Assembly: GCF_001274725.1 (NCBI RefSeq)
Contig: NZ_LGUF01000007.1
Coordinates: 1,805,629-1,869,628 of the forward strand
Source of the DNA: Sporosarcina globispora
GTDB taxonomy: Bacteria > Bacillota > Bacilli > Bacillales > Cytobacillaceae
DNA length: 64,000 nucleotides
Direction: 5' to 3'
In this document: positions 52,929 to 64,000 of the stretch, in pieces
How positions within the stretch are numbered: the first letter of the stretch is position 1
Layout of the letters: each line of letters begins with the position of its first letter
The notes under the pieces: model-generated
Told to the model about the DNA's origin: nothing
The model's database searches: none
Seen by the model: the letters and a program-made list of their open reading frames with translations, nothing else
Position numbers and translations under genes: made by a program

Positions 52929-54062
52929 ATGAAATTGAAGGAATCAATAGATTTAAGCCAGTACTCAGTTCGAACCGATCTTGCTATTGAAGCAAGGGAA
53001 ATGGTTATTTCCGAAAGGCTGAAAGATAATGTTCATCAGCAGGAAAACATTTCCCAAATAGAAGGCGTAATAATCAAAGAAAAAGAAGAAAATGATATAA
53101 AAATTTCTTTTGTTGAGGTAACAAAAGAAGGAGCAAAGGCATTAGGGAAAAAGGAGGGTAAATATCTGACCCTGGAAGTGACAGGCATACGCCAGCAGGA
53201 TACGGAGCTGCAGCATAAAGTGGAGACTGTATTCGCAAGTGAAATTTCCCAATTTATTAAGCAATTGGGAATTAATGAGGATGCATCCTGTTTAATTGTC
53301 GGTCTGGGCAATTGGAATGTCACACCCGATGCACTGGGTCCGCAGGTTTGTGAAAACTTACTTATTACAAGACATCTCTATCAGCTTCAGCCTGAAAGCG
53401 TTGAAGAGGGATATCGGCCAGTAAGTGCTATTTCACCGGGGGTGATGGGTCTAACCGGGATAGAAACAAGTGACATCATCTATGGCATTGTTGAGAAAAT
53501 AAAGCCTGACTTTGTCATTGCGATAGACGCCCTGGCTTCACGATCAATTGAAAGAGTCAATTCTACCATTCAAATTTCGGATACCGGGATACACCCTGGT
53601 TCTGGCGTCGGCAACAAACGCAAGGAAATCAGCAAGGAGACTTTAGGGATTCCTGTCATTGCGATTGGCATCCCAACAGTTGTCGATGCCGTGTCAATTA
53701 CAAGCGATACCATTGATTACATACTGAAGCATTTCGGCAAAGAAATGAAAGAAGGCGACCGTCCATCAAGGGCTCTTGCTCCTGCCGGAATGACTTTTGG
53801 AGAGAAACGAAAGCTGACAGAAGACGACCTGCCGGAAGAACATCATAGAAAAACCTTCCTTGGCATGATTGGTACTTTGCCCGAAGAGGAGAAGCGGAAG
53901 CTTATTTATGAAGTGCTGTCCCCATTGGGCCACAATCTCATGGTTACACCGAAGGAAGTGGATGTCTTTATTGAAGATATGTCAAATTTAATTGCTAATG
54001 GCTTGAACGCGGCACTCCATCAAAAAGTAAACCAGGATAATGCCGGCTTCTATACCAGATAA
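52929..54062 (+). CDS. gpr: Germination protease (GPR)
   Basis: GPR is an aspartic-type protease that degrades small acid-soluble spore proteins at germination. The N-terminal propeptide ends around [12 protein letters not shown], which resembles its own SASP cleavage site. The core has [30 protein letters not shown] and a conserved [11 protein letters not shown]. Length 377 residues against about 370 in B. subtilis. The ATG lies after GTGAGGG. It is made as a zymogen in the forespore, in agreement with the upstream promoter. Confidence 0.95.
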   Translation: MKLKESIDLSQYSVRTDLAIEAREMVISERLKDNVHQQENISQIEGVIIKEKEENDIKISFVEVTKEGAKALGKKEGKYLTLEVTGIRQQDTELQHKVETVFASEISQFIKQLGINEDASCLIVGLGNWNVTPDALGPQVCENLLITRHLYQLQPESVEEGYRPVSAISPGVMGLTGIETSDIIYGIVEKIKPDFVIAIDALASRSIERVNSTIQISDTGIHPGSGVGNKRKEISKETLGIPVIAIGIPTVVDAVSITSDTIDYILKHFGKEMKEGDRPSRALAPAGMTFGEKRKLTEDDLPEEHHRKTFLGMIGTLPEEEKRKLIYEVLSPLGHNLMVTPKEVDVFIEDMSNLIANGLNAALHQKVNQDNAGFYTR

Positions 54063-54131
54063 AAAAGATCCTGTTCTATCTTCTCTAGCAAAGTCATAAC
54101 ATTTACTAGACTTGCAAGGAGAGGTGGAACA

Positions 54132-55337
54132 ATGAAACCTTTGAAAACGAACGGACTTGTAGTAACCATTAAGGGGACAAGCTTGTTGAAGGCCATAGGC
54201 GGATTTTTGCTTTTTCTATTTATGATATTTTCAATAAGCGGAGCATTAACTTCATTAAAGCCGGAATATCGAATCAGCTCTGCTTCAGTTAATTCAGCCG
54301 CGAACAGCCTGACGGGAGAAATGCTTTATCATTTCCTCGGCTGGGAAAACCATTCATTTCTTCAGGTGGTTTCTGAAAACAGTTCCCCCCCTAGCTTTGC
54401 CAGCTTGATTTTTAAATTGTCCACAAATGTCAATTTGGATGATCCCAGAAGTCTTCTTGGAAGAGAGCTTCCGTTCTTCTCGATTTATGACAGTAAAATC
54501 CTTGTGGCTGGCGAAGGGACTGATTATACCAATATGCCTGTTGAATCTTCGCCTCCTTTAGAAGTTCTGATGGCAGAGCAGGAAGCAGCACTGCAAAACA
54601 CCGAAGGACTTGAGTCGGATAATGCTGAAAAACAGTCGAAAACCCCGCCGATGTCTACCGGGGACAGAAAAACAGTTTATGTTTATTTTTCGCATAATAC
54701 TGAATCCTATCTTCCTTACCTAAAGGGTGTAACCAATCCTGATGCAGCCTTTCATTCCAAAATTAACGTTACTAAAATTGGTGATAAGCTTAAGGAAGAG
54801 ATGGAAAGCAATGGAATCGGGACCTTTGTAGATAAAACGGACATCCAGGGGAGTTTAAGCAATAAAGGAATGGGGTATGGACGTTCTTATCAGGAATCCA
54901 GAGAAGTTGTGCAGGCAGCAATTACGTCCAATCGGGACCTATCTTACTTAATCGATATTCATCGTGACTCAAAAAGAAAAAAAGATACGACGAAAGAAAT
55001 TAACGGAGAGTCTTATGCCAAACTTGCTTTCATTATTGGAGGAAATAATCCGAATTACGAAAAGAACTTAAAATTTGCGAAAGAACTTCATGATAGATTA
55101 AACGTGAAGTACAAAGGATTAAGCAGGGGAATAATGAAAAAAGAAGGTGCAGGGACGAATGGCAACTTTAATCAGGATTTATCGGGAAATGCAATCCTTA
55201 TTGAATTTGGCGGAGTTGACAATACTTTTGAAGAACTAAACCGTTCTGCAGAAGCCCTCGCGGAAGTGTTTAGTGAATATTATTGGCAGGCCGAGGAAGT
55301 GAATTCACCAGCTGGCGGTGAATCAGAAAAGAAATAA
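54132..55337 (+). CDS. spoIIP: Stage II sporulation protein P
   Basis: SpoIIP is a septal peptidoglycan amidase and endopeptidase that works with SpoIID and SpoIIM during engulfment. A membrane anchor occupies about residues 18-42. The amidase domain (from about residue 175) begins KTVYVYFSHNTESYLPYL, includes LIDIHRDSKRK with the zinc His, and has AILIEFGGVDNTFEE with the catalytic Glu. Length 401 residues. GGAGAGGTGG precedes the ATG. It follows gpr by 69 bases, as in B. subtilis. Confidence 0.95.
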   Translation: MKPLKTNGLVVTIKGTSLLKAIGGFLLFLFMIFSISGALTSLKPEYRISSASVNSAANSLTGEMLYHFLGWENHSFLQVVSENSSPPSFASLIFKLSTNVNLDDPRSLLGRELPFFSIYDSKILVAGEGTDYTNMPVESSPPLEVLMAEQEAALQNTEGLESDNAEKQSKTPPMSTGDRKTVYVYFSHNTESYLPYLKGVTNPDAAFHSKINVTKIGDKLKEEMESNGIGTFVDKTDIQGSLSNKGMGYGRSYQESREVVQAAITSNRDLSYLIDIHRDSKRKKDTTKEINGESYAKLAFIIGGNNPNYEKNLKFAKELHDRLNVKYKGLSRGIMKKEGAGTNGNFNQDLSGNAILIEFGGVDNTFEELNRSAEALAEVFSEYYWQAEEVNSPAGGESEKK

Positions 55338-55355
55338 TTTTAGGATGATGCGGAA

Positions 55356-55700
55356 ATGAAAATGTTTATGCTTAAAGCTCTTTTTCTGGCAGCGCTTATG
55401 TTTGTCTCTGTATTATTTGGAATGCAGCAGGCAAATGAAGGAATCCACAGAATGAAAGGTTTTTATGACAAAGATTTTAAAAGTGCCCTTACGATTAATG
55501 AAACTAATAAAGGTGAAGTTCAGGCATCTGTCTTGGGGAATGATGTGTCGAGCCATGATCTTCAGCAAAAAAAAGAAAAGCTTGAAGAAATGAAAGCATA
55601 TAACTTCTTTTCATCTCTAGGAAAAAGCATATCCGAAGGCTTATCAGAGCTGACAGAAAAATCGGTCGCAATCATCACCGACTTAATAACCGAGAAATAG
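55356..55700 (+). CDS. yqxA: YqxA family protein (DUF3679)
   Basis: A 114-residue protein with an N-terminal signal anchor MFMLKALFLAALMFVSVLFG and an extracytoplasmic part rich in Lys, Glu and Ser (LQQKKEKLEEMKAYNFFSS). It lies 18 bases after spoIIP, as yqxA does in B. subtilis, and is likely co-transcribed in the mother cell. Function unknown. Confidence 0.82.
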   Translation: MKMFMLKALFLAALMFVSVLFGMQQANEGIHRMKGFYDKDFKSALTINETNKGEVQASVLGNDVSSHDLQQKKEKLEEMKAYNFFSSLGKSISEGLSELTEKSVAIITDLITEK

Positions 55701-55732
55701 GCTGCTCATGGGGCAGTCTTATTTTTTTGTAC
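55698..55732 (+). terminator. spoIIP-yqxA terminator
   Basis: AGGCTGC and GGCAGTCT (about 55699-55718) form a short stem around CATGG, followed by a T-run. Confidence 0.75.
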
Positions 55733-55830
55733 TAAAGATGGCGTAAAGCTTAGCATTGAATCTTCACAAACGTATTGATATAATCAAAAATAGTGTATAA
55801 ACTAAAAGGACTATTTTAAAATTGACGACA

Positions 55831-55869
55831 CTTGGCTCCAGGCGCCTGTTTAGGGCGCTTGCGCTTTTC
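55831..55869 (+). repeat. Short, internally deleted copy of the lepA-upstream repeat
   Basis: This segment keeps the GGCTCCAGGCGCC start and the GGCGCTTGCGCTTTTC end of the longer element at 55909-56029 but lacks the middle. The two lie 40 bases apart in the same direction. Confidence 0.7.
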
Positions 55870-55908
55870 ATAAAAATAAGAAAGTATGAAATTTTTAACG
55901 TCGATAGC

Positions 55909-56029
55909 TGTCTAGCTCCAGCGCCTACCCCCTCGAGGTCACAAGCCGATCCTCCCAAAAGGCAAAGAACGCCTTTCCGTGAGGCTCGTCTTGTGCTTGT
56001 CGGGGGTGGGCAAGGCGCTTGCGCTTTTC
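55909..56029 (+). repeat. Bacillaceae intergenic repeat upstream of lepA
   Basis: The element starts TGTCTAGCTCCAGCGCCTAC, continues CCCCTCGAGGTC, and ends AAGGCGCTTGCGCTTTTC. These are the ends of a repeat I recognise from many Bacillus sensu lato genomes. CAGCGCCTACCCCC near the start pairs roughly with GGGGGTGGGCAAGGCGCTTG near the end. It fills most of the gap from yqxA to lepA, where no gene is seen. Confidence 0.82.
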
Positions 56030-56055
56030 TTATAGTAGGAGTTGAATTGTAAATA

Positions 56056-57891
56056 ATGAACAGAGAAGATAGACTTAAAAGGCAAGAAAAAATAAGGAAT
56101 TTTTCGATCATCGCCCATATTGACCATGGAAAGTCGACTTTGGCTGACAGGATCCTTGAAAAAACCAATGCCCTGACTTCCCGCGAAATGAAGGATCAGC
56201 TTCTTGATTCCATGGACCTTGAAAGAGAGCGCGGCATCACGATCAAGCTTAACTCCGTCCAGCTAAAATATAAAGCCAAAGATGGAGAGATATACACATT
56301 CCATTTAATAGATACCCCGGGACATGTCGATTTTACATATGAAGTATCCCGAAGTCTGGCAGCATGTGAAGGCGCAATCCTTGTTGTGGATGCAGCTCAG
56401 GGGATTGAGGCGCAGACTCTTGCAAATGTTTACCTGGCCTTGGATAACGATTTGGAGATTCTTCCGATCATTAATAAAATCGACCTGCCAAGTGCTGATC
56501 CTGAACGGGTGCGCAATGAGATTGAAGAAGTAATCGGTCTGGATGCTTCTGAAGCTGTACTTGCTTCAGCAAAGGCCGGAATCGGAATTGAAGACATCCT
56601 TGAACAGGTCGTTGAAAAAGTGCCTGCTCCAGTAGGGGATCCAGATGCCCCTTTAAAGGCGCTAATATTTGACTCCCTTTATGATGCCTACCGTGGTGTA
56701 GTAGCCTACATCCGTGTGGTCGATGGAACGGTAAAAGTAGGGGATAAAATTAAAATGATGGCAACTGGCAAAGAGTTTGAAGTTACGGAGGTTGGTGTAT
56801 TCACGCCTAAATCCACTCCAATGGCTGAATTGTCAGTTGGAGACGTAGGCTTTTTGACTGCTGCAATCAAAAATGTTGGCGATACACGTGTAGGTGATAC
56901 CATCACAAGTGCGAAAAATGGTGCAGCCGATGCTCTTCCTGGGTACAGAAAGCTGAATCCGATGGTTTATTGCGGACTTTATCCAATAGACAGCGCCAAG
57001 TTCAATGATTTGCGTGAAGCACTTGAAAAGCTGGAACTGAATGATTCTGCTCTGCAGTTTGAGCCTGAAACATCACAGGCGCTTGGCTTTGGATTCCGCT
57101 GCGGTTTCCTTGGATTGCTTCACATGGAAATCATCCAGGAGCGCATTGAGCGCGAATTCAAAATTGATTTGATTACAACAGCACCAAGTGTTATATATGA
57201 TGTTATCCTGACTGATGGCACAGAGGTTAAAGTAGATAACCCATCCAATATGCCTGATCCGCAAAAGATTGACCGTGTTGAAGAGCCTTATGTAAAAGCT
57301 ACAATGATGGCGCCGAATGATTATGTGGGAGCCATTATGGAACTTTGTCAGCAAAAACGCGGCATCTTCATTGATATGCAATACATGGATGAAACAAGAG
57401 TAAACATTATTTACGAAATCCCTTTGTCTGAAATCGTTTATGACTTCTTTGATCAGCTGAAATCCAATACAAAAGGATATGCTTCTTTTGATTATGAACT
57501 GATAGGGTACAAGCCATCAAAACTTGTAAAGATGGATATCCTGTTAAATGCAGAAAAAGTAGATGCGTTAAGCTTCATTGTTCATAAGGATTTTGCTTAT
57601 GAAAGAGGAAAAGTAATCGTTGAGAAATTAAAAGAGTTAATTCCCCGTCAGCAGTTTGAGGTTCCTATTCAAGCGGCGATCGGCCAGAAAATTGTAGCCC
57701 GCTCAACCATTAAAGCCATTCGCAAAAATGTACTTGCGAAATGTTACGGCGGAGACATCTCCCGTAAGCGTAAATTATTGGAGAAGCAGAAAGAAGGTAA
57801 AAAGCGGATGAAACAGGTTGGTTCTGTTGAAGTTCCGCAGGAAGCTTTCATGGCAGTTCTGAAGATGGACGATAATGGCCCTAAAAAATAA
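56056..57891 (+). CDS. lepA: Elongation factor 4 (LepA)
   Basis: LepA is a translational GTPase that affects initiation, 30S maturation and stalled ribosomes. G1 AHIDHGKST is at residues 20-28, then G2 RERGIT, G3 DTPGHVDF and G4 NKIDLP. Domains II, III and V follow, and the special C-terminal domain begins near residue 485. Length 611 residues. The best ribosome site, TAGGAG, is about 15 bases before the ATG, longer than usual, and lies right after the repeat. The order yqxA-lepA-hemW-hrcA is the standard one. Confidence 0.95.
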   Translation: MNREDRLKRQEKIRNFSIIAHIDHGKSTLADRILEKTNALTSREMKDQLLDSMDLERERGITIKLNSVQLKYKAKDGEIYTFHLIDTPGHVDFTYEVSRSLAACEGAILVVDAAQGIEAQTLANVYLALDNDLEILPIINKIDLPSADPERVRNEIEEVIGLDASEAVLASAKAGIGIEDILEQVVEKVPAPVGDPDAPLKALIFDSLYDAYRGVVAYIRVVDGTVKVGDKIKMMATGKEFEVTEVGVFTPKSTPMAELSVGDVGFLTAAIKNVGDTRVGDTITSAKNGAADALPGYRKLNPMVYCGLYPIDSAKFNDLREALEKLELNDSALQFEPETSQALGFGFRCGFLGLLHMEIIQERIEREFKIDLITTAPSVIYDVILTDGTEVKVDNPSNMPDPQKIDRVEEPYVKATMMAPNDYVGAIMELCQQKRGIFIDMQYMDETRVNIIYEIPLSEIVYDFFDQLKSNTKGYASFDYELIGYKPSKLVKMDILLNAEKVDALSFIVHKDFAYERGKVIVEKLKELIPRQQFEVPIQAAIGQKIVARSTIKAIRKNVLAKCYGGDISRKRKLLEKQKEGKKRMKQVGSVEVPQEAFMAVLKMDDNGPKK

Positions 57892-57905
57892 AATATTTGC
57901 ATTGT

Positions 57906-57960
57906 TTAAAGAGGTTAGATATGCTGTCATAATAATAACAGCACTAGCCTCTTTTTATTT
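57906..57960 (+). terminator. lepA terminator
   Basis: AAAGAGGTTAG (57908-57918) pairs with CTAGCCTCTTT (57944-57954, one G-U); an inner TGCTGT/ACAGCA stem extends it, and T-rich sequence follows. Confidence 0.82.
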
Positions 57961-58010
57961 AGAAGTCTGCTGTTTATGAACGTTGATTGAATGAGAAAGT
58001 AGTGAAATAA

Positions 58011-59144
58011 ATGATTAAAGCAGCTTATATACACATCCCATTTTGTGAACATATCTGTCATTATTGTGATTTTAATAAAGTGTTCTTGAAGAACCAGCCA
58101 GTTGGAGAATACCTGGACTCTCTTGAGAAAGAGATGAATCTTGCTTTGAAAGAAACACCTGCATCCCGTCTAGACTCCATCTTTGTCGGAGGCGGCACGC
58201 CAACTGCGCTGAACGAGAAACAGCTTGAAAAGCTTTGCGGCACTATCAAACGGCAGCTTCCCTATGACTCTTTTACAGAATATACATTCGAAGCTAACCC
58301 AGGAGATCTCTCAGAGGAAAAACTTCAAATATTGCATGATGCTGGAGTCAACCGGCTCAGCTTTGGAGTTCAGACATTCAACGATGAACTCTTAAAAAGA
58401 ATTGGAAGGTCACACAGAGCAAGAGACGTTTTTCAATCAATTGAAGCTGCAAAAAAAGTCGGCTTCGATAACATCAGCATCGATCTTATATATAGTCTTC
58501 CCGGTCAGACATTACAGGATTTTAAAGATACACTCGAAACATCATTTACACTGGATATTGTCCATTATTCCGGCTATTCGCTGATCATTGAACCCAAGAC
58601 GGTATTTTATAATTTGATGAGGAAAGGAAAACTGCCGACTCCTGGGCAAGATGTGGAAGCTGAGATGTATGAATTATTAATGGAACACATGGACAAACAC
58701 GGCTTTGCGCAATATGAAATCAGCAATTTTGCAAAATCAGGCTTTGAGAGCCGGCATAACATCACTTATTGGGATAATGAATGGTACTTCGGCTTTGGCG
58801 CTGGTGCACATGGGTATGTAAATGGGCTTCGTCTCTCAAATCATGGACCGCTGAAAAAATATATGGCCCCTATTGAAAACGGTCAACTTCCCATCCTTGA
58901 GGCGCATAAAGTTCCTTTGGAAGAACAGATGGAAGAGGAGATGTTTCTTGGATTGAGAAAAACTGACGGTGTCTCAATAAGTCGCTTTAAAGATAAATTT
59001 GGCAAAGATCCTTTAGAGCTGTTTGAATTCCAAATCAAACAGCACACCAATAAAAAATTAATTACTGTGGAAGAAGAGCATATTAAATTGACCAGGCAAG
59101 GACGTTTTCTGGGAAATGAAGTATTCCAGTCCTTTATAGGGTAA
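58011..59144 (+). CDS. hemW: Radical SAM heme chaperone HemW
   Basis: A radical SAM protein of 377 residues. The 4Fe-4S cluster motif CxxxCxxC is C12, C16 and C19 in PFCEHICHYCDF. It is followed by GGGTPTAL for SAM binding and the HemN C-terminal domain. It lacks the extra N-terminal part and the fourth Cys (CxxxCxxCxC) of true coproporphyrinogen dehydrogenase HemN; this type binds heme. It lies between lepA and hrcA as in B. subtilis. Confidence 0.92.
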   Translation: MIKAAYIHIPFCEHICHYCDFNKVFLKNQPVGEYLDSLEKEMNLALKETPASRLDSIFVGGGTPTALNEKQLEKLCGTIKRQLPYDSFTEYTFEANPGDLSEEKLQILHDAGVNRLSFGVQTFNDELLKRIGRSHRARDVFQSIEAAKKVGFDNISIDLIYSLPGQTLQDFKDTLETSFTLDIVHYSGYSLIIEPKTVFYNLMRKGKLPTPGQDVEAEMYELLMEHMDKHGFAQYEISNFAKSGFESRHNITYWDNEWYFGFGAGAHGYVNGLRLSNHGPLKKYMAPIENGQLPILEAHKVPLEEQMEEEMFLGLRKTDGVSISRFKDKFGKDPLELFEFQIKQHTNKKLITVEEEHIKLTRQGRFLGNEVFQSFIG

Positions 59145-59186
59145 TTAGGCAGAGGGGCTGCACCCTGAAAAAAGGGAGCCAAATTA

Positions 59187-59215
59187 TTGACACTGCACGC
59201 TTGATTTGATAATTT
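59187..59215 (+). promoter_or_regulatory. Sigma-A promoter of the dnaK operon
   Basis: TTGACA (59187-59192) lies 17 bases before TAATTT (59210-59215); the shifted GATAAT at 59208-59213 is an alternative -10. The CIRCE operator begins ten bases further on. Confidence 0.6.
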
Positions 59216-59225
59216 ATTAGTAGAA

Positions 59226-59252
59226 TTAGCACTCAGTAACAAAGAGTGCTAA
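59226..59252 (+). promoter_or_regulatory. CIRCE operator
   Basis: TTAGCACTC (59226-59234), 9-base spacer, GAGTGCTAA (59244-59252): a perfect CIRCE element, the HrcA binding site that represses the hrcA-grpE-dnaK-dnaJ operon until heat shock. Confidence 0.97.
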
Positions 59253-59266
59253 CAGAGGTGATAACT

Positions 59267-60298
59267 GTGTTAACAGATCGTCAATTATTAATTTTCCAAG
59301 TAATTGTTGATGATTTTATTCAAACTGCACAGCCTGTCGGGTCGAGAACCTTGTCGAAAAAAGAAGAAGTTTCTTTTAGTTCCGCAACGATCAGAAATGA
59401 GATGGCTGATTTAGAGGAACTTGGGTTTATTGAAAAAACACACACCTCATCGGGGAGAATCCCATCTGAAAAAGGTTACCGCTACTATGTGGATCACCTT
59501 TTATCCCCGCAAAAATTAAATCAGTATGATATCCACAAAGTACAATCGATTTTTGCGGAAAGAATTTATGAGCTGGAGAAAATTGTTCAAAAATCGGCAA
59601 AAATTCTATCTGAGCTGACAAATTATACATCCATTGTCCTCGGGCCTGCAGTAAGGGATAACAAGCTGAAGAAAATTCAGATTGTTCCCTTGAATAAAGA
59701 AACAGCGATAGCAATTATTATCACAGATACAGGCCATGTGGAAAACAGGATGTTTCACTTGCCTGAAAACATTGATGCCGGTGATTTGGAAAAGGTCGTC
59801 AACATCCTTAATGACCGCCTTTCCGGTGCACCGTTAGAAAGTTTGAACAATAAGTTATATAAAGAGGTTGCCGTTCTTTTAAGGCATCATATCAATAATT
59901 ATGATCTAATGCTGAATTCAATCGCCGATACAATAAAGATTCCGACCTATGATAAGCTTTTCTTTGGCGGTAAAACAAATATGCTCAGCCAGCCCGAGTT
60001 TCATGATATAGAGAAGGTTAAAAACCTTATGAACATGATCGAGCAGGAAGAAGGCATTTATGATTTAATCCGTAAAAATAAGGCAGGGATCAATATAAAA
60101 ATCGGCCGGGAGAATAATAATTCAGCAATGGAAAACTGCAGTCTGATAACAGCAAGCTATTCAATCGGTACCGAACAGCTCGGTACAATTGCCATTCTTG
60201 GTCCAACCAGAATGGAATATTCAAGAGTCATTAGCTTACTGAACTATATCAGTGCAGACTTATCCGCTGTTTTATCAAAGCTGTATCAAAACAGCTGA
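59267..60298 (+). CDS. hrcA: Heat-inducible transcription repressor HrcA
   Basis: HrcA represses class I heat-shock genes through CIRCE and needs GroEL to stay active. The N-terminal winged helix includes [16 protein letters not shown] and [18 protein letters not shown]. The rest is a GAF-like and dimerisation domain. The GTG at 59267 follows GAGGTGA and gives 343 residues, equal to B. subtilis; an upstream frame reads through CIRCE and is not used. It represses its own operon through the operator just upstream. Confidence 0.95.
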   Translation: MLTDRQLLIFQVIVDDFIQTAQPVGSRTLSKKEEVSFSSATIRNEMADLEELGFIEKTHTSSGRIPSEKGYRYYVDHLLSPQKLNQYDIHKVQSIFAERIYELEKIVQKSAKILSELTNYTSIVLGPAVRDNKLKKIQIVPLNKETAIAIIITDTGHVENRMFHLPENIDAGDLEKVVNILNDRLSGAPLESLNNKLYKEVAVLLRHHINNYDLMLNSIADTIKIPTYDKLFFGGKTNMLSQPEFHDIEKVKNLMNMIEQEEGIYDLIRKNKAGINIKIGRENNNSAMENCSLITASYSIGTEQLGTIAILGPTRMEYSRVISLLNYISADLSAVLSKLYQNS

Positions 60299-60394
60299 TG
60301 GTGGAGATATTGATTAAGGGTGGAAAAACCTTTCCACTCCTTTCCTTATGGTTTTTTATTTCAAAGAAACATCGATTCTTTAAGGGAGGTGAAT

Positions 60395-61009
60395 ATGTTG
60401 GCAGAAGAGAAAGACACACTTAACCAAGAATTAAATGAACAAACCAACGATCCTGAAGGAACTGAAAATGAGGCTCCTATTGAAGAGGTATTTGCTGAGG
60501 CAGAAGAAGCAGAAGCAAGTACTGATGAGGGAAACACTGATGCCGAGCTTACAGCAGCGAAAGCTAAAATTGCTGAATTGGAAAGCAAGCTGGAAGAGGC
60601 AGAAAACCGCATCTATCGCCTTCAGGCTGATTTTGATAATTCCCGGCGCCGTGCAAGGATTGACCTTGAAGCGTCTGAAAAATATAGAGCACAGAGCTTA
60701 ATCTCCGATTTGCTGCCTGCGCTTGATAATTTTGAAAGAGCACTTCAGATGGAACCTGAAAATGAACAGGCTAAATCTATACTTCAAGGGATGGAAATGG
60801 TTTACCGCAGCTTGCTGGAGGCTATAAAAAAAGAAGGTACAGAACAGATTGAAGCAGTTGGGAAAGAATTCGATCCGCATTTGCACCAGGCTGTGATGCA
60901 GGTGGAAGATGAGAATTTTGATTCCAATATCGTGGTCGATGAGTTCCAAAAGGGCTATAAGCTAAAGGACAGAGTCATTCGTCCATCAATGGTTAAAGTA
61001 AATCAATAA
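60395..61009 (+). CDS. grpE: Nucleotide exchange factor GrpE
   Basis: GrpE releases ADP from DnaK. An acidic disordered head (residues about 1-60) precedes a long coiled coil (about 60-110, [20 protein letters not shown]), then the helical bundle and a beta domain ending [12 protein letters not shown]. Length 204 residues. The ATG at 60395 comes 5 bases after GGGAGG; a TTG at 60398 is an alternative. The 97-base gap after hrcA has a GTGGAAA/TTTCCAC hairpin (about 60321-60337). Confidence 0.93.
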   Translation: MLAEEKDTLNQELNEQTNDPEGTENEAPIEEVFAEAEEAEASTDEGNTDAELTAAKAKIAELESKLEEAENRIYRLQADFDNSRRRARIDLEASEKYRAQSLISDLLPALDNFERALQMEPENEQAKSILQGMEMVYRSLLEAIKKEGTEQIEAVGKEFDPHLHQAVMQVEDENFDSNIVVDEFQKGYKLKDRVIRPSMVKVNQ

Positions 61010-62863
<1,854 letters not shown>

Positions 62864-62906
62864 TTAATGATGATGTGATCAACACACCAGACTAACAGGT
62901 TTAAAT

Positions 62907-62951
62907 CAAAAGTCAAAGTCAGGTTTTTTCTTGGCTTTGGCTTTTATTTCT
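62907..62951 (+). terminator. Hairpin after dnaK
   Basis: AAAGTCAAAGTCA (62909-62921) and TGGCTTTGGCTTT (62932-62944) pair over 13 positions with two G-U and are followed by a T-rich stretch. It may partly terminate between dnaK and dnaJ. Nothing else is visible up to the dnaJ ribosome site. Confidence 0.65.
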
Positions 62952-63148
62952 GTTTTAAGTAACTCAGGATGCATAAAAGTGTTTTTTGCACCTTGCCCTA
63001 TGAGTGGACCAGGACCTTTCTTTGGGGAAGCGGCAAATTGCCAAGAATACGCATAATCTATTTACGGTTTGAGTGAATGTTTGTTGCGGAATACAATTAG
63101 AGAATGATACAATAACCTTTATGTGAAATGAATCGGGGAGTGGTAATC

Positions 63149-64000
63149 ATGAGTAAAAGGGATTACTATGAAGTTCTCGGCATCAGTAAAAGTGCATCCA
63201 AGGATGAAATTAAAAAAGCCTATCGAAAGCTTTCAAAAAAATATCATCCGGATATTAATAAAGAGCCTGATGCAGATGAGAAGTTCAAGGAAGTAAAAGA
63301 AGCATATGAAGTCCTTAGCGACGATCAAAAAAAGGCACATTATGATCAATTCGGCCATACAGACCCTAATCAGGGCTTTGGCGGAGGCGGCTTTGAAGGG
63401 TTTGGCGGGTTTGAAGATATTTTCAGCACCTTCTTCGGGGGAGGAGGCTCCCGCAGGCGTGACCCTAATGCCCCAAGGCAGGGTGCAGACTTACAATACA
63501 CGATGTCCTTATCTTTTGAGGAAGCAGTATTTGGGAAAGAGACCGACATTGAAATCCCTCGTGAGGAGACTTGTGATACCTGCAGCGGATCAGGTGCGAA
63601 GCCTGGCACTAAACCGGAAACTTGTGGTCACTGTCATGGATCTGGTCAACTGAATGTAGAACAAAATACACCATTTGGCAAGATTGTTAATAGAAGGGTT
63701 TGCCAATACTGTAATGGTACCGGCAAAGAGATTAAAGAGAAATGCCCTACTTGCCTCGGAACCGGAAAACTGCAAAAACGGAGGAAAATCCACGTTAAGA
63801 TTCCTGCCGGCATTGATGATGGCCAGCAGCTTCGTGTGGCAGGTCAAGGGGAGCCTGGTGTGAACGGAGGCCCTCCTGGCGACCTTTATGTCGTATTCCA
63901 TGTTCGTTCACATGAGTTCTTTGAGCGTGATGGCGATGATGTATATTGTGAAATGCCTGTAACCTTTGTGCAGGCAGCACTTGGGGACGAAATAGAAGTA
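63149..64000 (+). CDS. dnaJ: Chaperone DnaJ (Hsp40), 3' end cut by window
   Basis: DnaJ delivers substrates to DnaK and stimulates its ATPase. The J domain has HPD at residues 33-35. A Gly/Phe-rich region ([17 protein letters not shown]) follows. The zinc domain has four CxxCxGxG repeats: [32 protein letters not shown]. The frame is open through base 64000 (284 codons), about three quarters of a normal 375-residue protein. The ATG at 63149 follows GGGGAGTGG. A 285-base gap with a hairpin separates it from dnaK. Confidence 0.95.
   Translation, partial: MSKRDYYEVLGISKSASKDEIKKAYRKLSKKYHPDINKEPDADEKFKEVKEAYEVLSDDQKKAHYDQFGHTDPNQGFGGGGFEGFGGFEDIFSTFFGGGGSRRRDPNAPRQGADLQYTMSLSFEEAVFGKETDIEIPREETCDTCSGSGAKPGTKPETCGHCHGSGQLNVEQNTPFGKIVNRRVCQYCNGTGKEIKEKCPTCLGTGKLQKRRKIHVKIPAGIDDGQQLRVAGQGEPGVNGGPPGDLYVVFHVRSHEFFERDGDDVYCEMPVTFVQAALGDEIEV

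Noticed and set aside
63306..63863. Several frames of 60-115 codons in other phases near the right end
   Set aside because: They are shadows of the real dnaJ frame, which starts at 63149 and remains open to base 64000.

Overview
The window is low-GC Firmicute DNA from the family Bacillaceae. Gene order follows Bacillus subtilis from aspS through alaS, the trmR-trhP region and udk-greA to sigK, then sda-yqeG through the comE genes, gpr-spoIIP and lepA to the hrcA-grpE-dnaK-dnaJ operon. Sporulation genes (sigK, gpr, spoIIP, sda, an RsfA-type regulator), competence genes (comEA, comEB, comEC, comER), CIRCE and T-box control, and dispersed hairpin repeats of a kind I associate with Bacillus sensu lato all agree. 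A Cytobacillus- or Mesobacillus-like species is my best guess; the sequence does not settle the genus.

Layout. 1-5.7 kb: end of aspS, 6S RNA, tcdA, an RsfA-type regulator, an ABC-2 exporter and rarA. 5.9-12.6 kb: a YczE-type membrane protein fused by overlap to cymR, then iscS, mnmA, a TPR protein and recD2, which tie cysteine control to sulfur supply and tRNA thiolation. 12.7-20.8 kb: small yrr/yrz genes, yrrI, the T-box-controlled alaS, ireB-ruvX-yrzB and mltG. 20.8-28.3 kb: trmR-trhP1-trhP2 (tRNA wobble uridine 5-hydroxylation and methylation), udk, greA, pbpI and yrrS. 28.4-36 kb is the accessory stretch: yrzA, mtnN, yrhC, a cluster of very short genes including YrzI family members, a three-gene minus-strand operon around an ArsB/NhaD-type permease, an uninterrupted sigK, a lipoprotein and a small CxxCxGxG zinc protein. 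36-40 kb: pepF, pssA, psd and sda, with a DnaA-box cluster upstream of sda. 40.6-45.7 kb: tightly packed yqeG-yqeH-aroE-yhbY-nadD-yqeK-rsfS-yqeM (ribosome assembly, NAD and shikimate synthesis). 45.8-52.7 kb: comER, comEA-comEB-comEC, yqzM, holA and rpsT. 52.9-64 kb: gpr, spoIIP, yqxA, lepA, hemW and the CIRCE-controlled heat-shock operon, with dnaJ cut by the window end.

The most interesting material is not protein coding. (1) Three copies of a multi-hairpin repeat whose stems show compensatory changes. (2) A comEB-comEC spacer in which one anti-Shine-Dalgarno sequence can pair with either of two AAGGAGTA copies. (3) The greA terminator, whose 3' arm is also the pbpI ribosome binding site. 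(4) A self-contained unit of about 180 nt encoding a 26-residue peptide whose ribosome binding site is complementary to its own coding sequence. (5) A leader with two hairpins before trmR. No CRISPR array, phage, intact insertion sequence or tRNA gene was seen.
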